Shown here: positions 1-5,731 of the stretch, piece after piece
Layout: each line of letters begins with the position of its first letter
How positions within the stretch are numbered: position 1 is the first letter of the stretch
Origin: Chlamydiota bacterium
Lineage (GTDB): Bacteria > Chlamydiota > Chlamydiia > Chlamydiales > Rhabdochlamydiaceae
NCBI GenBank assembly: GCA_016866585.1
Contig: VGMB01000039.1
Coordinates: 1-10,487, forward strand
Reading direction: 5' to 3'
DNA: 10,487 nucleotides
The notes under the pieces: generated by a model
The model's database searches: none
What the model saw: the letters and a program-made list of their open reading frames with translations, nothing else
What the model was told of the DNA's origin: nothing
Made by a program: the position numbers and the translations under genes

Positions 1-97
1 CAAGACCTACGAAAGCAAGGGCAATCATAATACAAGAAATAAAAAAACGAAGCTTTAAAAAGTGGTATGCGGGTAAGTTTTTTTTATCTTTTTGCAT
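1..97 (-). CDS. 5' end of a membrane-anchored protein, cut by the window edge
   Basis: An ATG at 97 (minus strand) opens a frame that stays open to the left edge, giving 32 residues. The first 17 are charged and lysine-rich (begins MQKDKKNLPAYHF), followed by a hydrophobic stretch (about residues 18-32, FFISCIMIALAFVGL). This is the usual look of a single N-terminal anchor with a cytoplasmic tail, as in penicillin-binding proteins or other exported or anchored enzymes, but too little is visible to name a family. No clear Shine-Dalgarno sequence precedes the ATG. The gene is divergent from the one starting at 338, and the 240 bases between them hold promoters but no other gene I can support. 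Confidence 0.5.
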   Translation of the reverse strand, partial: MQKDKKNLPAYHFLKLRFFISCIMIALAFVGL

Positions 98-337
98 GAT
101 ATCAGAGATTTTTTATTTAAGATCTCACGGTAAGACAAAGATTTTATAATGTCAATTAGCATAACAACTAATTTTTAATAATAAGCTCATCCTAAATTCG
201 ATGCAGTGATGATTGAATTGCTGCTTTGAAAAATATATAGCCTTATTCTCTTTCGAATAGTTATTTTTTTTGGAAAAAAAAGACAGATAGTATAGTGTGA
301 CTAATTTTAGTCTATCATATTTTCTGTGGGTATCTGC
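98..337. promoter_or_regulatory. Divergent intergenic region with candidate promoter and small dyad
   Basis: AT-rich spacer between the left-edge gene and the gene at 338. For the plus-strand gene a -10-like TATAGT lies at 291-296, with only a weak TTTTGG-type -35 (268-273). Immediately downstream is a perfect small dyad, GACTA-ATTT-TAGTC (299-312), that could be a leader hairpin or a half-site pair. For the minus-strand gene, TATAAA- and TTGACA-like hexamers occur near 145-160 but are too close together to form one promoter. No protein-coding frame here has a start signal and plausible composition. Confidence 0.3.
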
Positions 338-991
338 ATGAGCACAAAATGGCAAATTCTTTTATCGATTATTCTTTCTTCTAAGCTACTCTCTAATGAG
401 ACTCTTTGCTATCAATCTGTCACAGAAAAAAACGCAATTGATACAGAGTGGAAAATCGAAAGCGTATCGACGGGTTTTAACATAGAAGGAATATCATCTA
501 ATAAAAGCACATCCTCTCTTAAAACAGACAAAGATTTTTTTCTTGAAAACTTTATACAAAAAGACCCTGCCAAGGGTTATGATATAGAAGCAAAAAGAAC
601 CGGAAGCACCTTAACTATTAGTGCAAAAGATAAAAAAGGGCAAAGAACAAAAACATATGATATCGGATCAACACCTTGGGTGCAGGAATTTACCTTTGGA
701 TTTAAAGACTTCTTAAATTCAAAAAAAAATGAATATAAATTTGAAATACTGCATCCCAAAAATCTTGAAATTCATGACATGATAGCGACAAAAGAATCTT
801 TAGAAGACGTTACTATCGATGGCAAAGAATACAATACACAAAAGCTAAAGATCACCCTACAAGGATTTAAAAAACGTTTTTGGAAAGCTGAAGTTTGGTA
901 TGATACTACGACAAAAAACTTAATACGATATAAAGCAAACGAAGGTCCAGGTACACCGATTACTGAGCTTATTTTCATCGAAAAAAAATAA
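338..991 (+). CDS. Exported beta-rich protein of unknown function (DUF3108-like pattern)
   Basis: 217 residues from the ATG at 338. An in-frame GTG at 326 would add four residues, but the G-rich GTGGG at 326-330 fits better as a weak ribosome binding site for 338. The N-terminus has one Lys and a short hydrophobic core (residues 5-19), suggesting a Sec signal peptide. A Cys at residue 24 is not in a proper lipobox, so I do not call a lipoprotein. The rest has alternating hydrophobic and polar residues with many Lys and Thr, typical of an all-beta periplasmic domain. Near the C-terminus, FWKAEVWYD followed by a Gly/Pro turn (GPGTP) recalls DUF3108-type periplasmic proteins; that similarity is from memory and weak. 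The stop is one base before the next ATG, so it is almost certainly co-transcribed with the DUF2905 gene. No catalytic motif is visible. Function unknown. Confidence 0.75.
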   Translation: MSTKWQILLSIILSSKLLSNETLCYQSVTEKNAIDTEWKIESVSTGFNIEGISSNKSTSSLKTDKDFFLENFIQKDPAKGYDIEAKRTGSTLTISAKDKKGQRTKTYDIGSTPWVQEFTFGFKDFLNSKKNEYKFEILHPKNLEIHDMIATKESLEDVTIDGKEYNTQKLKITLQGFKKRFWKAEVWYDTTTKNLIRYKANEGPGTPITELIFIEKK

Positions 992-992
992 T

Positions 993-1226
993 ATGGGAAC
1001 TACTCAAATAGCAAAATACTTTATAATTGGTGGATTTTTTTTTATTATTATAGGAAGTTTTATTTGGTTCTTAGGTAAAATCGGTATTTCTTTTGGGAAT
1101 TTACCAGGTGATATCAATGTTGAATCTAGCAAAGGATCATTCTATTTTCCTGTTGCAACATGCATAATCATTAGCATAGCTCTAACTATTATTATTAACA
1201 TTATGCTTTGGATATTAAAAAAATAG
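993..1226 (+). CDS. DUF2905 family small membrane protein
   Basis: 77 residues starting one base after the preceding stop. It matches the DUF2905 pattern: an N-terminal membrane helix (about 7-28), then the loop motif GKIGISFGNLPGDI with the conserved LPGDI, then a short strand ending FYFP, then a second helix (about 49-74) and a terminal KK. Family members are widespread inner-membrane proteins of about 65-80 residues with no assigned function. Codons 14-17 contain a run of nine T (1035-1043), which is slippage-prone. The gene ends three bases before the convergent carbonic anhydrase stop, with no room for a terminator between them. Confidence 0.85.
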   Translation: MGTTQIAKYFIIGGFFFIIIGSFIWFLGKIGISFGNLPGDINVESSKGSFYFPVATCIIISIALTIIINIMLWILKK

Positions 1227-1229
1227 AGT

Positions 1230-1916
1230 CTAAGAACAACAGTCTTGGTGTATGTGATCTAATCTATCGCATATTCGTTTAGCTTCACATTCATCAATTA
1301 GAACAAAGCGTTTAAATTCTTGTTCATATCCATAAACATCACCTTTACCAATATCGAAATACCAACCATGAATTTGGAGAGAACCGTTTGCAATTTTCTC
1401 TTCAACAATAGGATATCCTTTTACATGTTGAATTTGACGCAGAACATTCATTTGCGCAAGTTTGTTATGATCTGAAATACCCTCATCGAATTCGAGCTGG
1501 TCATAGATTGCATCTAATGGATAGTCGTAATTACTTAGCCATGTTTTCAAAAAAGGATCCTCTATTTTTTCAAGACCTGTGGACATTGCTTTCATAGCAG
1601 CGCACTCAGAATGCCCGCAAACGATAATATTTGATATCGGCAGGTTTGTTAAAGAGAATTCTATAGCAGCAGCTTCGCCGGTACCCATGCAAGAAGAAGC
1701 TGTTGTGTACATAGGAATCATGTTACCTACATTCCTAATAACAAAAAGATCTCCAGGATTAGTCGAAGCAAATAAATTTGGAACAACACGACTATCAGAG
1801 CAAGCAACAAAAAGGGTATCAGGAAATTGACCTAAGGCCAAATGAGAATAATTTTCTATATAATGGCCGTGAAATTTATTTCTAAACTCTAGAATTCCTT
1901 TTAACAATTTCTTCAT
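1230..1916 (-). CDS. Beta-class carbonic anhydrase
   Basis: 228 residues from the ATG at 1916. It catalyses CO2 + H2O to bicarbonate + H+ in the cytoplasm, supplying bicarbonate to carboxylases. The zinc site is complete: Cys39-x-Asp41-x-Arg43 (CSDSR) and His102-x-x-Cys105 (HSEC), so the Asp/Arg dyad is present. RNVGN (61-65) is also typical. Length is normal. The frame could begin at a TTG at 1973, which has a good AGAGG (1982-1986) eight bases upstream and adds 19 residues. The start MKKLLKGILEFRNKF matches the usual N-terminus of CynT-like enzymes, so I prefer 1916. The Shine-Dalgarno for 1916 (GGGAG) lies in the 3' arm of a strong hairpin at 1920-1943. The gene is probably co-transcribed with the small membrane protein at 1990-2220. 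The protein has a Cys-rich tail (DCCS). The symbol could be can or cynT and is left blank. Confidence 0.95.
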   Translation of the reverse strand: MKKLLKGILEFRNKFHGHYIENYSHLALGQFPDTLFVACSDSRVVPNLFASTNPGDLFVIRNVGNMIPMYTTASSCMGTGEAAAIEFSLTNLPISNIIVCGHSECAAMKAMSTGLEKIEDPFLKTWLSNYDYPLDAIYDQLEFDEGISDHNKLAQMNVLRQIQHVKGYPIVEEKIANGSLQIHGWYFDIGKGDVYGYEQEFKRFVLIDECEAKRICDRLDHIHQDCCS

Positions 1917-1919
1917 GAT

Positions 1920-1943
1920 GCTCCCGTATGCAATACCGGGAGC
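1920..1943 (-). promoter_or_regulatory. Leader hairpin enclosing the carbonic anhydrase Shine-Dalgarno
   Basis: On the minus strand the arms are GCTCCCGGTAT and ATACGGGAGC with a three-base loop (TGC): ten base pairs, seven of them a G/C-dominated block, with one bulged G. The 3' arm contains GGGAG, the only ribosome-binding sequence in front of the ATG at 1916. Folding would therefore hide the start. No U-run follows, so it is not a standard terminator. A TTG with its own AGAGG lies upstream (1973), in frame with the enzyme; ribosomes starting there would melt the hairpin. Regulation of translation is my inference. The inverted repeat itself is directly visible. Confidence 0.6.
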
Positions 1944-1989
1944 GATTTTAATCGATAAGAGTTTAAAATTCAAGGATAGAACCTCTGAA

Positions 1990-2220
1990 TCAAAAATTAT
2001 TTATTATTTCCGAAGGTGATTTAGTATCAAATTTTATTTCCACTGTGGGCTTTAGAACGTACTTGAATAATGAAATAGTCAAAATAGCTGTAAAAACCGC
2101 CCAAAAAATAAAGAATACTATTTTCAACATCACCTCAAGTATCGACGAAGAGGATCTAACAAAAGCAAAAAAACAAGAGATTACACTTAAAAAAAAGAAA
2201 ATAATTAAATACATCAACAT
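1990..2220 (-). CDS. Small two-helix membrane protein, DUF1328/YtjA-like
   Basis: 76 residues from the ATG at 2220, which has AGTAGG about seven bases upstream. A TTG at 2292 would add 24 residues but has no ribosome binding site. Two hydrophobic helices (about 3-21 and 28-52) flank a short Ser-rich turn (RSSSS), followed by a polar tail of about 20 residues. The order helix, small loop, then KIVFFIF with a second helix recalls DUF1328 (YtjA) proteins, but the turn lacks the usual Gly/Ala residues, so the match is tentative. It lies 73 bases upstream of the carbonic anhydrase on the same strand, probably in the same transcript. Function unknown. Confidence 0.6.
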   Translation of the reverse strand: MLMYLIIFFFLSVISCFFAFVRSSSSILEVMLKIVFFIFWAVFTAILTISLFKYVLKPTVEIKFDTKSPSEIINNF

Positions 2221-2241
2221 ATAGAAACCTACTTTTTCTTT

Positions 2242-2270
2242 GTCATATGCGAAAAATGCTAATAAAACAA
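2242..2270 (-). promoter_or_regulatory. Candidate promoter for the small membrane protein and carbonic anhydrase
   Basis: Minus strand: -35 TTGTTT (2265-2270), a 17-base spacer, and -10 TATGAC (2242-2247), about 20 bases before the ATG at 2220. The hexamers match the sigma70 consensus at 3/6 and 4/6 positions, so it is modest, but the spacing is ideal and the location correct. Confidence 0.35.
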
Positions 2271-2322
2271 GAAGCGAAGAGATTTTTTGCAAGAAACGAA
2301 CAGTGTATGCTAAACTTCAGGT

Positions 2323-4113
2323 ATGAGCACATTAATCAGCATACAATCATTAAGCAAAAGCTTTGGGGCTCAAGCCCTTTTTGAAGAACTCTCATTTGCA
2401 ATACATTCGACCGATAGAATAGGTCTTTTAGGGCCTAATGGCGCAGGAAAATCCACTCTTTTAAAAATTTTAAAAGGCCTGGAACAAGCAGACGAAGGCA
2501 TCGTAGCAAAAAAGCAGAACATCAAAATTGCGTATGCATGCCAATCCCCCCAATTTCCAGCTATATCTATTGAAGAAGCTGTTCTATCTGACATACCCTT
2601 AAGTGATCGTGCTGAAGCAGAAGTTAGAGCAAGAATGTATTTGAGTAAGGCGCAGTTTGAAGACTTTTCCGTCAATAGCTCAACATTATCTGGAGGATGG
2701 AAAAAAAGACTAGATCTAGTAAAAGCTATGGTAAATGAACCAGATCTTTTACTTTTGGATGAACCAACTAATCATTTGGATCTAGAAGGGATTTTATGGC
2801 TTGAGAAGTTTTTAATTCGTGAAAGAATCCCCTTTTTAACTGTGAGCCACGACAGATACTTCCTTAACAATATTTGCGATAAATTCATAGAGATAAACCG
2901 CTGTTTTCCAGATGGGATATTTGAAAGCGTTGGAAACTTAGATCAATTTTTCGAAAGAAAAGAACTATTCTTAAAGGGACAACTGGAGCAGGAAAGGAGT
3001 CTTAGAACATCCCTACGAGATGAGCTAGAGTGGATGAAACGATCTCCGAAAGCAAGGACAACGAAATCGAAGTCCAGGGTTGAGAAAGTCGAAAATATGC
3101 TCGAAGAGCTATCCCAGATCAAAGAGCGAAATAAGAAACCTAAAGTGAAAATTGAATTCTCTGCATCAGAGCGAGAAACACGAAAGATGATCTCAGGACA
3201 CAATCTTACAAAGTCTTTAGGGCAAAAAGAATTATTTAAAGGGATTGACCTGACATTATCTCCTGGATACAGGCTCGGCATCGTTGGAAAAAATGGAACA
3301 GGAAAAACAACCCTTTTAAAAATACTGGCACAACAAATTCCTCTTGATAAGGGAACATTAAAATATGCTGATGATCTAAAACTAGTATATTTTGATCAAC
3401 ATAGGGAACAAATCCCTGGTAATATCACACTAAAAGAGGCTCTATGTGAATCCGGAGACACTGTCAATTACAGAGGTCAACATATACATGTTAATGGATG
3501 GGCTACTCGCTTTTTATTCACCAAAGAGCGTTTAATGCTACCAGTACACTGCCTATCTGGTGGAGAAAAAGCGCGTATACTTATTGCAAGACTTATGCTA
3601 AAACCTGCAGATGTTTTGTTTCTTGATGAACCAACTAATGATCTTGATATACCTACACTTGAAGTTCTAGAAGAAAGTCTCAAAGAATTTCCTGGAGCTG
3701 TCGTTCTTATTTCGCATGATAGAGCATTAATGGACAATATATGTACACAGATATTAAGCCTTGGCAGTAATAACGACCCCCACTTCTACATGGACTATAC
3801 GCAATGGGAAAAAGCTCAAGCTGAAGCACGCCCAGCTGAAAAAATAGAACCTACTATAAAACCTGAAAAAAAACAGGAAATTAACCGACCAAAAAAGCTT
3901 TCATATAATGAGCAAAGAGAACTAGCTGGCATAGAAAAAGCTATCGAACATGCTGAGTCGATCGTTGCAAAAATCACAGAAGAATCACAAAAAAACGACG
4001 ATCCTAAAAAAGCGTTCGAGATCTACAATAAACTAGGTAAAGCGCAGGAAGAACTCGAAAGGCTTTTCATTCGATGGCAGGAGCTAGAAAACAAATCAAT
4101 AGGGCTTGAGTAA
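2323..4113 (+). CDS. uup: ABC-F ATPase, Uup subfamily
   Basis: 596 residues, two ATP-binding cassettes and no membrane segments, so a soluble ABC-F protein that acts on the ribosome rather than a transporter. Cassette 1: Walker A GPNGAGKST (37-45), signature LSGGW (122-126), Walker B with EPTNHLD (142-153), SHDR (175-178). Inter-domain linker about 205-285 with the arginine-rich RSPKARTTKSKSR (240-252), typical of Uup. Cassette 2: GKNGTGKTT (322-330), LSGGE (411-415), EPTNDLD (436-442), SHDR (464-467). After a Lys/Pro/Glu-rich hinge (about 500-525) comes the C-terminal coiled coil (about 526-592) that defines Uup and binds nucleic acid. Uup in E. coli is linked to ribosome assembly and to suppression of transposon excision. 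All catalytic residues are intact. No proper Shine-Dalgarno is seen: CAGG ends only one base before the ATG, and a TATGCT at 2306-2311 would put transcription start just ahead of the ATG, so the mRNA may be nearly leaderless. Confidence 0.93.
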   Translation: MSTLISIQSLSKSFGAQALFEELSFAIHSTDRIGLLGPNGAGKSTLLKILKGLEQADEGIVAKKQNIKIAYACQSPQFPAISIEEAVLSDIPLSDRAEAEVRARMYLSKAQFEDFSVNSSTLSGGWKKRLDLVKAMVNEPDLLLLDEPTNHLDLEGILWLEKFLIRERIPFLTVSHDRYFLNNICDKFIEINRCFPDGIFESVGNLDQFFERKELFLKGQLEQERSLRTSLRDELEWMKRSPKARTTKSKSRVEKVENMLEELSQIKERNKKPKVKIEFSASERETRKMISGHNLTKSLGQKELFKGIDLTLSPGYRLGIVGKNGTGKTTLLKILAQQIPLDKGTLKYADDLKLVYFDQHREQIPGNITLKEALCESGDTVNYRGQHIHVNGWATRFLFTKERLMLPVHCLSGGEKARILIARLMLKPADVLFLDEPTNDLDIPTLEVLEESLKEFPGAVVLISHDRALMDNICTQILSLGSNNDPHFYMDYTQWEKAQAEARPAEKIEPTIKPEKKQEINRPKKLSYNEQRELAGIEKAIEHAESIVAKITEESQKNDDPKKAFEIYNKLGKAQEELERLFIRWQELENKSIGLE

Positions 4114-4174
4114 ATTTTAGACAAAGATTTGCTTAAAATACGAGAAATGCTATTGCTTAGATAAAGCAGGCATT

Positions 4175-4456
4175 ATGTATAATAAAAAAACCTATAGCAT
4201 TTTTATTGGATTATCAGGACTTACACTAGTAGCTCTTTCTATATACGCAAAAAATTACATACGAGGATTTAAAGGCATCATTAATGGCTTTACCTCATTT
4301 TTCAAAGATAATCCTGTTGGCCACTTTTTAGGTGGGGAAATCAATAAAAAAGCCTCTGCTTATGACACCTTGATCACAGGATCATTTTGGGCAGGGCTTA
4401 TTCTTTTTTTCTTAGGTGCAGTTATGTTCTGGATAAATATAAAGAAAAAAAAATAA
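4175..4456 (+). CDS. Small two-helix membrane protein of unknown function
   Basis: 93 residues. CAGG at 4167-4170 lies four bases before the ATG. A helix at about 6-25 is followed by an amphipathic, Gly/Phe/Lys-rich loop (about 28-65, with FKGIINGFTSFFKDNPVG), then a second helix (about 66-88) and the tail IKKKK. The arrangement faintly recalls DUF3185 proteins and also resembles the protein at 6556-6903 (same topology, same Lys tail), though I cannot align the loops well. It is 61 bases downstream of uup on the same strand. A weak promoter (TTGCTT at 4129-4134, TATTGC at 4151-4156) lies in that gap, so it may be read through from uup or separately. Confidence 0.7.
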   Translation: MYNKKTYSIFIGLSGLTLVALSIYAKNYIRGFKGIINGFTSFFKDNPVGHFLGGEINKKASAYDTLITGSFWAGLILFFLGAVMFWINIKKKK

Positions 4457-4485
4457 CTCATTTATTTGAAACATTCAATAAAACA

Positions 4486-4513
4486 AGCTCGTAGCTCTAT
4501 ATGAGCTGCAGCT
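4486..4513 (-). terminator. Hairpin terminator between convergent genes
   Basis: Inverted repeat with arms 4486-4497 and 4503-4513 and loop TATAT: eleven base pairs with one bulge and one wobble (AGCT then GTAGCTC on one side, GAGCTGC then AGCT on the other). On the minus strand it is followed by TTGTTTTATTG, a loose U-tract, so it best serves the phosphorylase-family gene ending at 4528. A second small repeat, CTCAAT...ATTGAG (4515-4535), overlaps that gene's stop codon. In the plus direction no U-tract follows, so termination of the 4175 gene here is uncertain. Confidence 0.55.
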
Positions 4514-4527
4514 ACTCAATGAAAATA

Positions 4528-5283
4528 TTATTGAGAACATTCCTGAGCAAAAGAAAATGCAAGATCCACGGCTTTTTTCAATTCAGTTATAGTAGCATTT
4601 GAATCAAACCCTGGTACCCATTCAGGTGTAACTAGACAATCTGAGGTTACAAGTATAGATAAACAGTGTACATCACGCTTTTTACAAATTGCATAAAAAG
4701 CAGCAGACTCCATATCTAAAACATCAGCTTTGCCTTCCAAAAAGACATCTACGTCTCTTTTAGATGTACCAAAAAAAAGATCAGAGCTCATTACATTAAC
4801 ACCTTTAACAAGGTGTCCGAACTTTCGGCTATATGCTCCAAAAAACGACTCCATTTCTCTACTTATCGTAACTCCCTGAGAAGGATCACTGTAATATTTT
4901 GTTACGCCATCAATCCCAAAAGCTGTCTTAGCAAAAACTGTATTATGCAATTCCACATCAGATGTAAGTCTAGTAGATGTTCCAAGCCAAACGAATTGAG
5001 ATACACCCCAAGCAATCATCTCTTCTAATTTTACAGTTAAAGCAGGTGCCCCAATACCAAATCCACCGCAAATAGCAACGTTTGTTTTATCAATAAAAGC
5101 AAGTTTAGATAAAAAACTTTTACCCCAATGATGAACGTGCTGACTTAATATGTACTGCAGAGCAATCTTTTGGTTTACAAATAAAACAGTCTTAGGTCGT
5201 TTTTCTTGAGGAGGGAACTCCCCTTTATCCTTTAAATAGTCAAAATAAATATCAGGAGTAAGAAGAGCATCTTGAAAATCCAT
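4528..5283 (-). CDS. Nucleoside phosphorylase/nucleosidase family enzyme (PNP_UDP_1)
   Basis: 251 residues from the ATG at 5283, chosen because AGGA stands seven bases upstream. An in-frame ATG at 5310 has only an AGG one base away. The family fold is clear: the phosphate/ribose-site strand ICGGFGIGAPAL (71-82), a helix (LEEMIAWGV), WLGTS (99-103), a GVTKYY segment (126-131), MSSDLFFG (165-172), the ribose-binding DMESAAFY (190-197, in place of the usual EMES/EMEA), and VTSD (212-215) near the base-binding loop. Such enzymes split the N-glycosidic bond of purine or pyrimidine nucleosides with phosphate or water. Uridine phosphorylase and short AMP-nucleosidase-like members are the closest guesses; substrate cannot be read from the sequence. 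It is divergent from the zinc-ribbon gene and shares the operator-bearing region 5319-5347. Confidence 0.85.
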   Translation of the reverse strand: MDFQDALLTPDIYFDYLKDKGEFPPQEKRPKTVLFVNQKIALQYILSQHVHHWGKSFLSKLAFIDKTNVAICGGFGIGAPALTVKLEEMIAWGVSQFVWLGTSTRLTSDVELHNTVFAKTAFGIDGVTKYYSDPSQGVTISREMESFFGAYSRKFGHLVKGVNVMSSDLFFGTSKRDVDVFLEGKADVLDMESAAFYAICKKRDVHCLSILVTSDCLVTPEWVPGFDSNATITELKKAVDLAFSFAQECSQ

Positions 5284-5318
5284 AAATAATCCTTTGCTTT
5301 TCTGAAACATACCTTTTT

Positions 5319-5347
5319 TTTACAATGTGGTCTAGACAACATATAAA
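5319..5347 (+). promoter_or_regulatory. Sigma70-type promoter of the zinc-ribbon gene, possibly bidirectional
   Basis: -35 TTTACA (5319-5324), exactly 17 bases, then -10 TATAAA (5342-5347): five of six matches in each hexamer. Transcription would start near 5354, overlapping the AGAGG ribosome binding site at 5351-5355, so the true start may be slightly upstream or the leader very short. Read on the minus strand the same elements give TTTATA, 17 bases, TGTAAA (4/6 each), oriented towards the phosphorylase-family gene. One region could therefore drive both genes. Confidence 0.6.
5325..5342. promoter_or_regulatory. 18-bp palindromic operator resembling DasR/NagR (GntR-HutC) sites
   Basis: ATGTGGTCTAGACAACAT is symmetric at eight of nine paired positions around 5333/5334. 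It fills the whole spacer between the -35 and -10 hexamers, the classic position for a repressor. The core GTGGTCTAGACAAC differs by one base from GTGGTCTAGACCAC, the form of site known for the HutC-type GntR regulators DasR and NagR/YvoA. The palindrome and its placement are seen directly; the regulator family is inference. No regulator gene is present in this window. Confidence 0.6.
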
Positions 5348-5361
5348 AAAAGAGGTTTTTT

Positions 5362-5637
5362 ATGACTTGCTGGAATTGTGGATCTAAAATTGAGATTCCC
5401 ATGAGCAATAAAATATCGTTCAGAGCTGAATGCGACCATTGCCATCAAGATCTACACTGCTGTATATCCTGCAAATATTATAAACCCGGTATGAAAAATG
5501 ATTGTATGGTTCCTGATGTTGAGTTTGTTGCTGATAAAATGAAAAGAAACTTATGTGAGGACTATTGCTATATGGAAAAAAAAGGAACTTTTGATAAAAA
5601 AGCAGCAATTAAAAAATTTGACGATTTATTCAAATAA
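5362..5637 (+). CDS. Cys-rich zinc-ribbon protein of unknown function
   Basis: 91 residues with an excellent AGAGG six bases before the ATG. Ten cysteines: CxxC at 3/6 and CxxC at 24/27 form a probable zinc ribbon; Cys33-Cys34-x-x-Cys37, Cys48 and CxxxC at 65/69 suggest a second metal site. The segments CWNCG, ISFRAECDHC and CISCKYYKPGMKNDC with VEFVAD belong to a small conserved family I recall from Chlamydiae, deltaproteobacteria and relatives, none with known function. The tail (70-91) is Lys-rich. There is no signal peptide or membrane helix, so it is cytoplasmic. It is transcribed away from the phosphorylase-family gene from the promoter that carries the palindrome at 5325-5342. Confidence 0.8.
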   Translation: MTCWNCGSKIEIPMSNKISFRAECDHCHQDLHCCISCKYYKPGMKNDCMVPDVEFVADKMKRNLCEDYCYMEKKGTFDKKAAIKKFDDLFK

Positions 5638-5690
5638 ACACTTGAATTCACAGAAACTATCCTCTATATGCTAGTTTAAAATAAGCCATC

Positions 5691-5696
5691 TATAAT
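5691..5696 (+). promoter_or_regulatory. Candidate -10 element for the 5732/6556 gene pair
   Basis: A perfect TATAAT sits 35 bases before the ATG at 5732, implying a leader of about 30 bases. No good -35 is found 16-18 bases upstream (TGCTAG or ATGCTA), so the promoter may be weak or activator-dependent. Confidence 0.35.
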
Positions 5697-5731
5697 TCAT
5701 TTAAAATGTACAAAAACAACAAGAAAATGAC

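Noticed and set aside
152..355. Minus-strand 67-codon open frame before the first plus-strand gene
   Set aside because: It starts inside the exported-protein gene, has low-complexity composition and no start signal; the region looks like a divergent promoter region.
1579..1830. Plus-strand open frame inside the carbonic anhydrase gene
   Set aside because: It is the reverse shadow of a strongly conserved enzyme, with no independent start signal.
1920..1943. Hairpin as an intrinsic terminator of the 1990-2220 gene
   Set aside because: No U-run follows the stem on the minus strand, and the next gene starts immediately after it.
1917..1973. TTG-initiated extension of carbonic anhydrase as the main start
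   Set aside because: Despite its good ribosome binding site, homologs typically begin at the MKKLLKG-type segment; kept only as a possible leader or alternative form.
2370..3737. Three minus-strand open frames inside uup
   Set aside because: They overlap the conserved ATP-binding cassettes and have Ser-rich compositions typical of antisense shadows.
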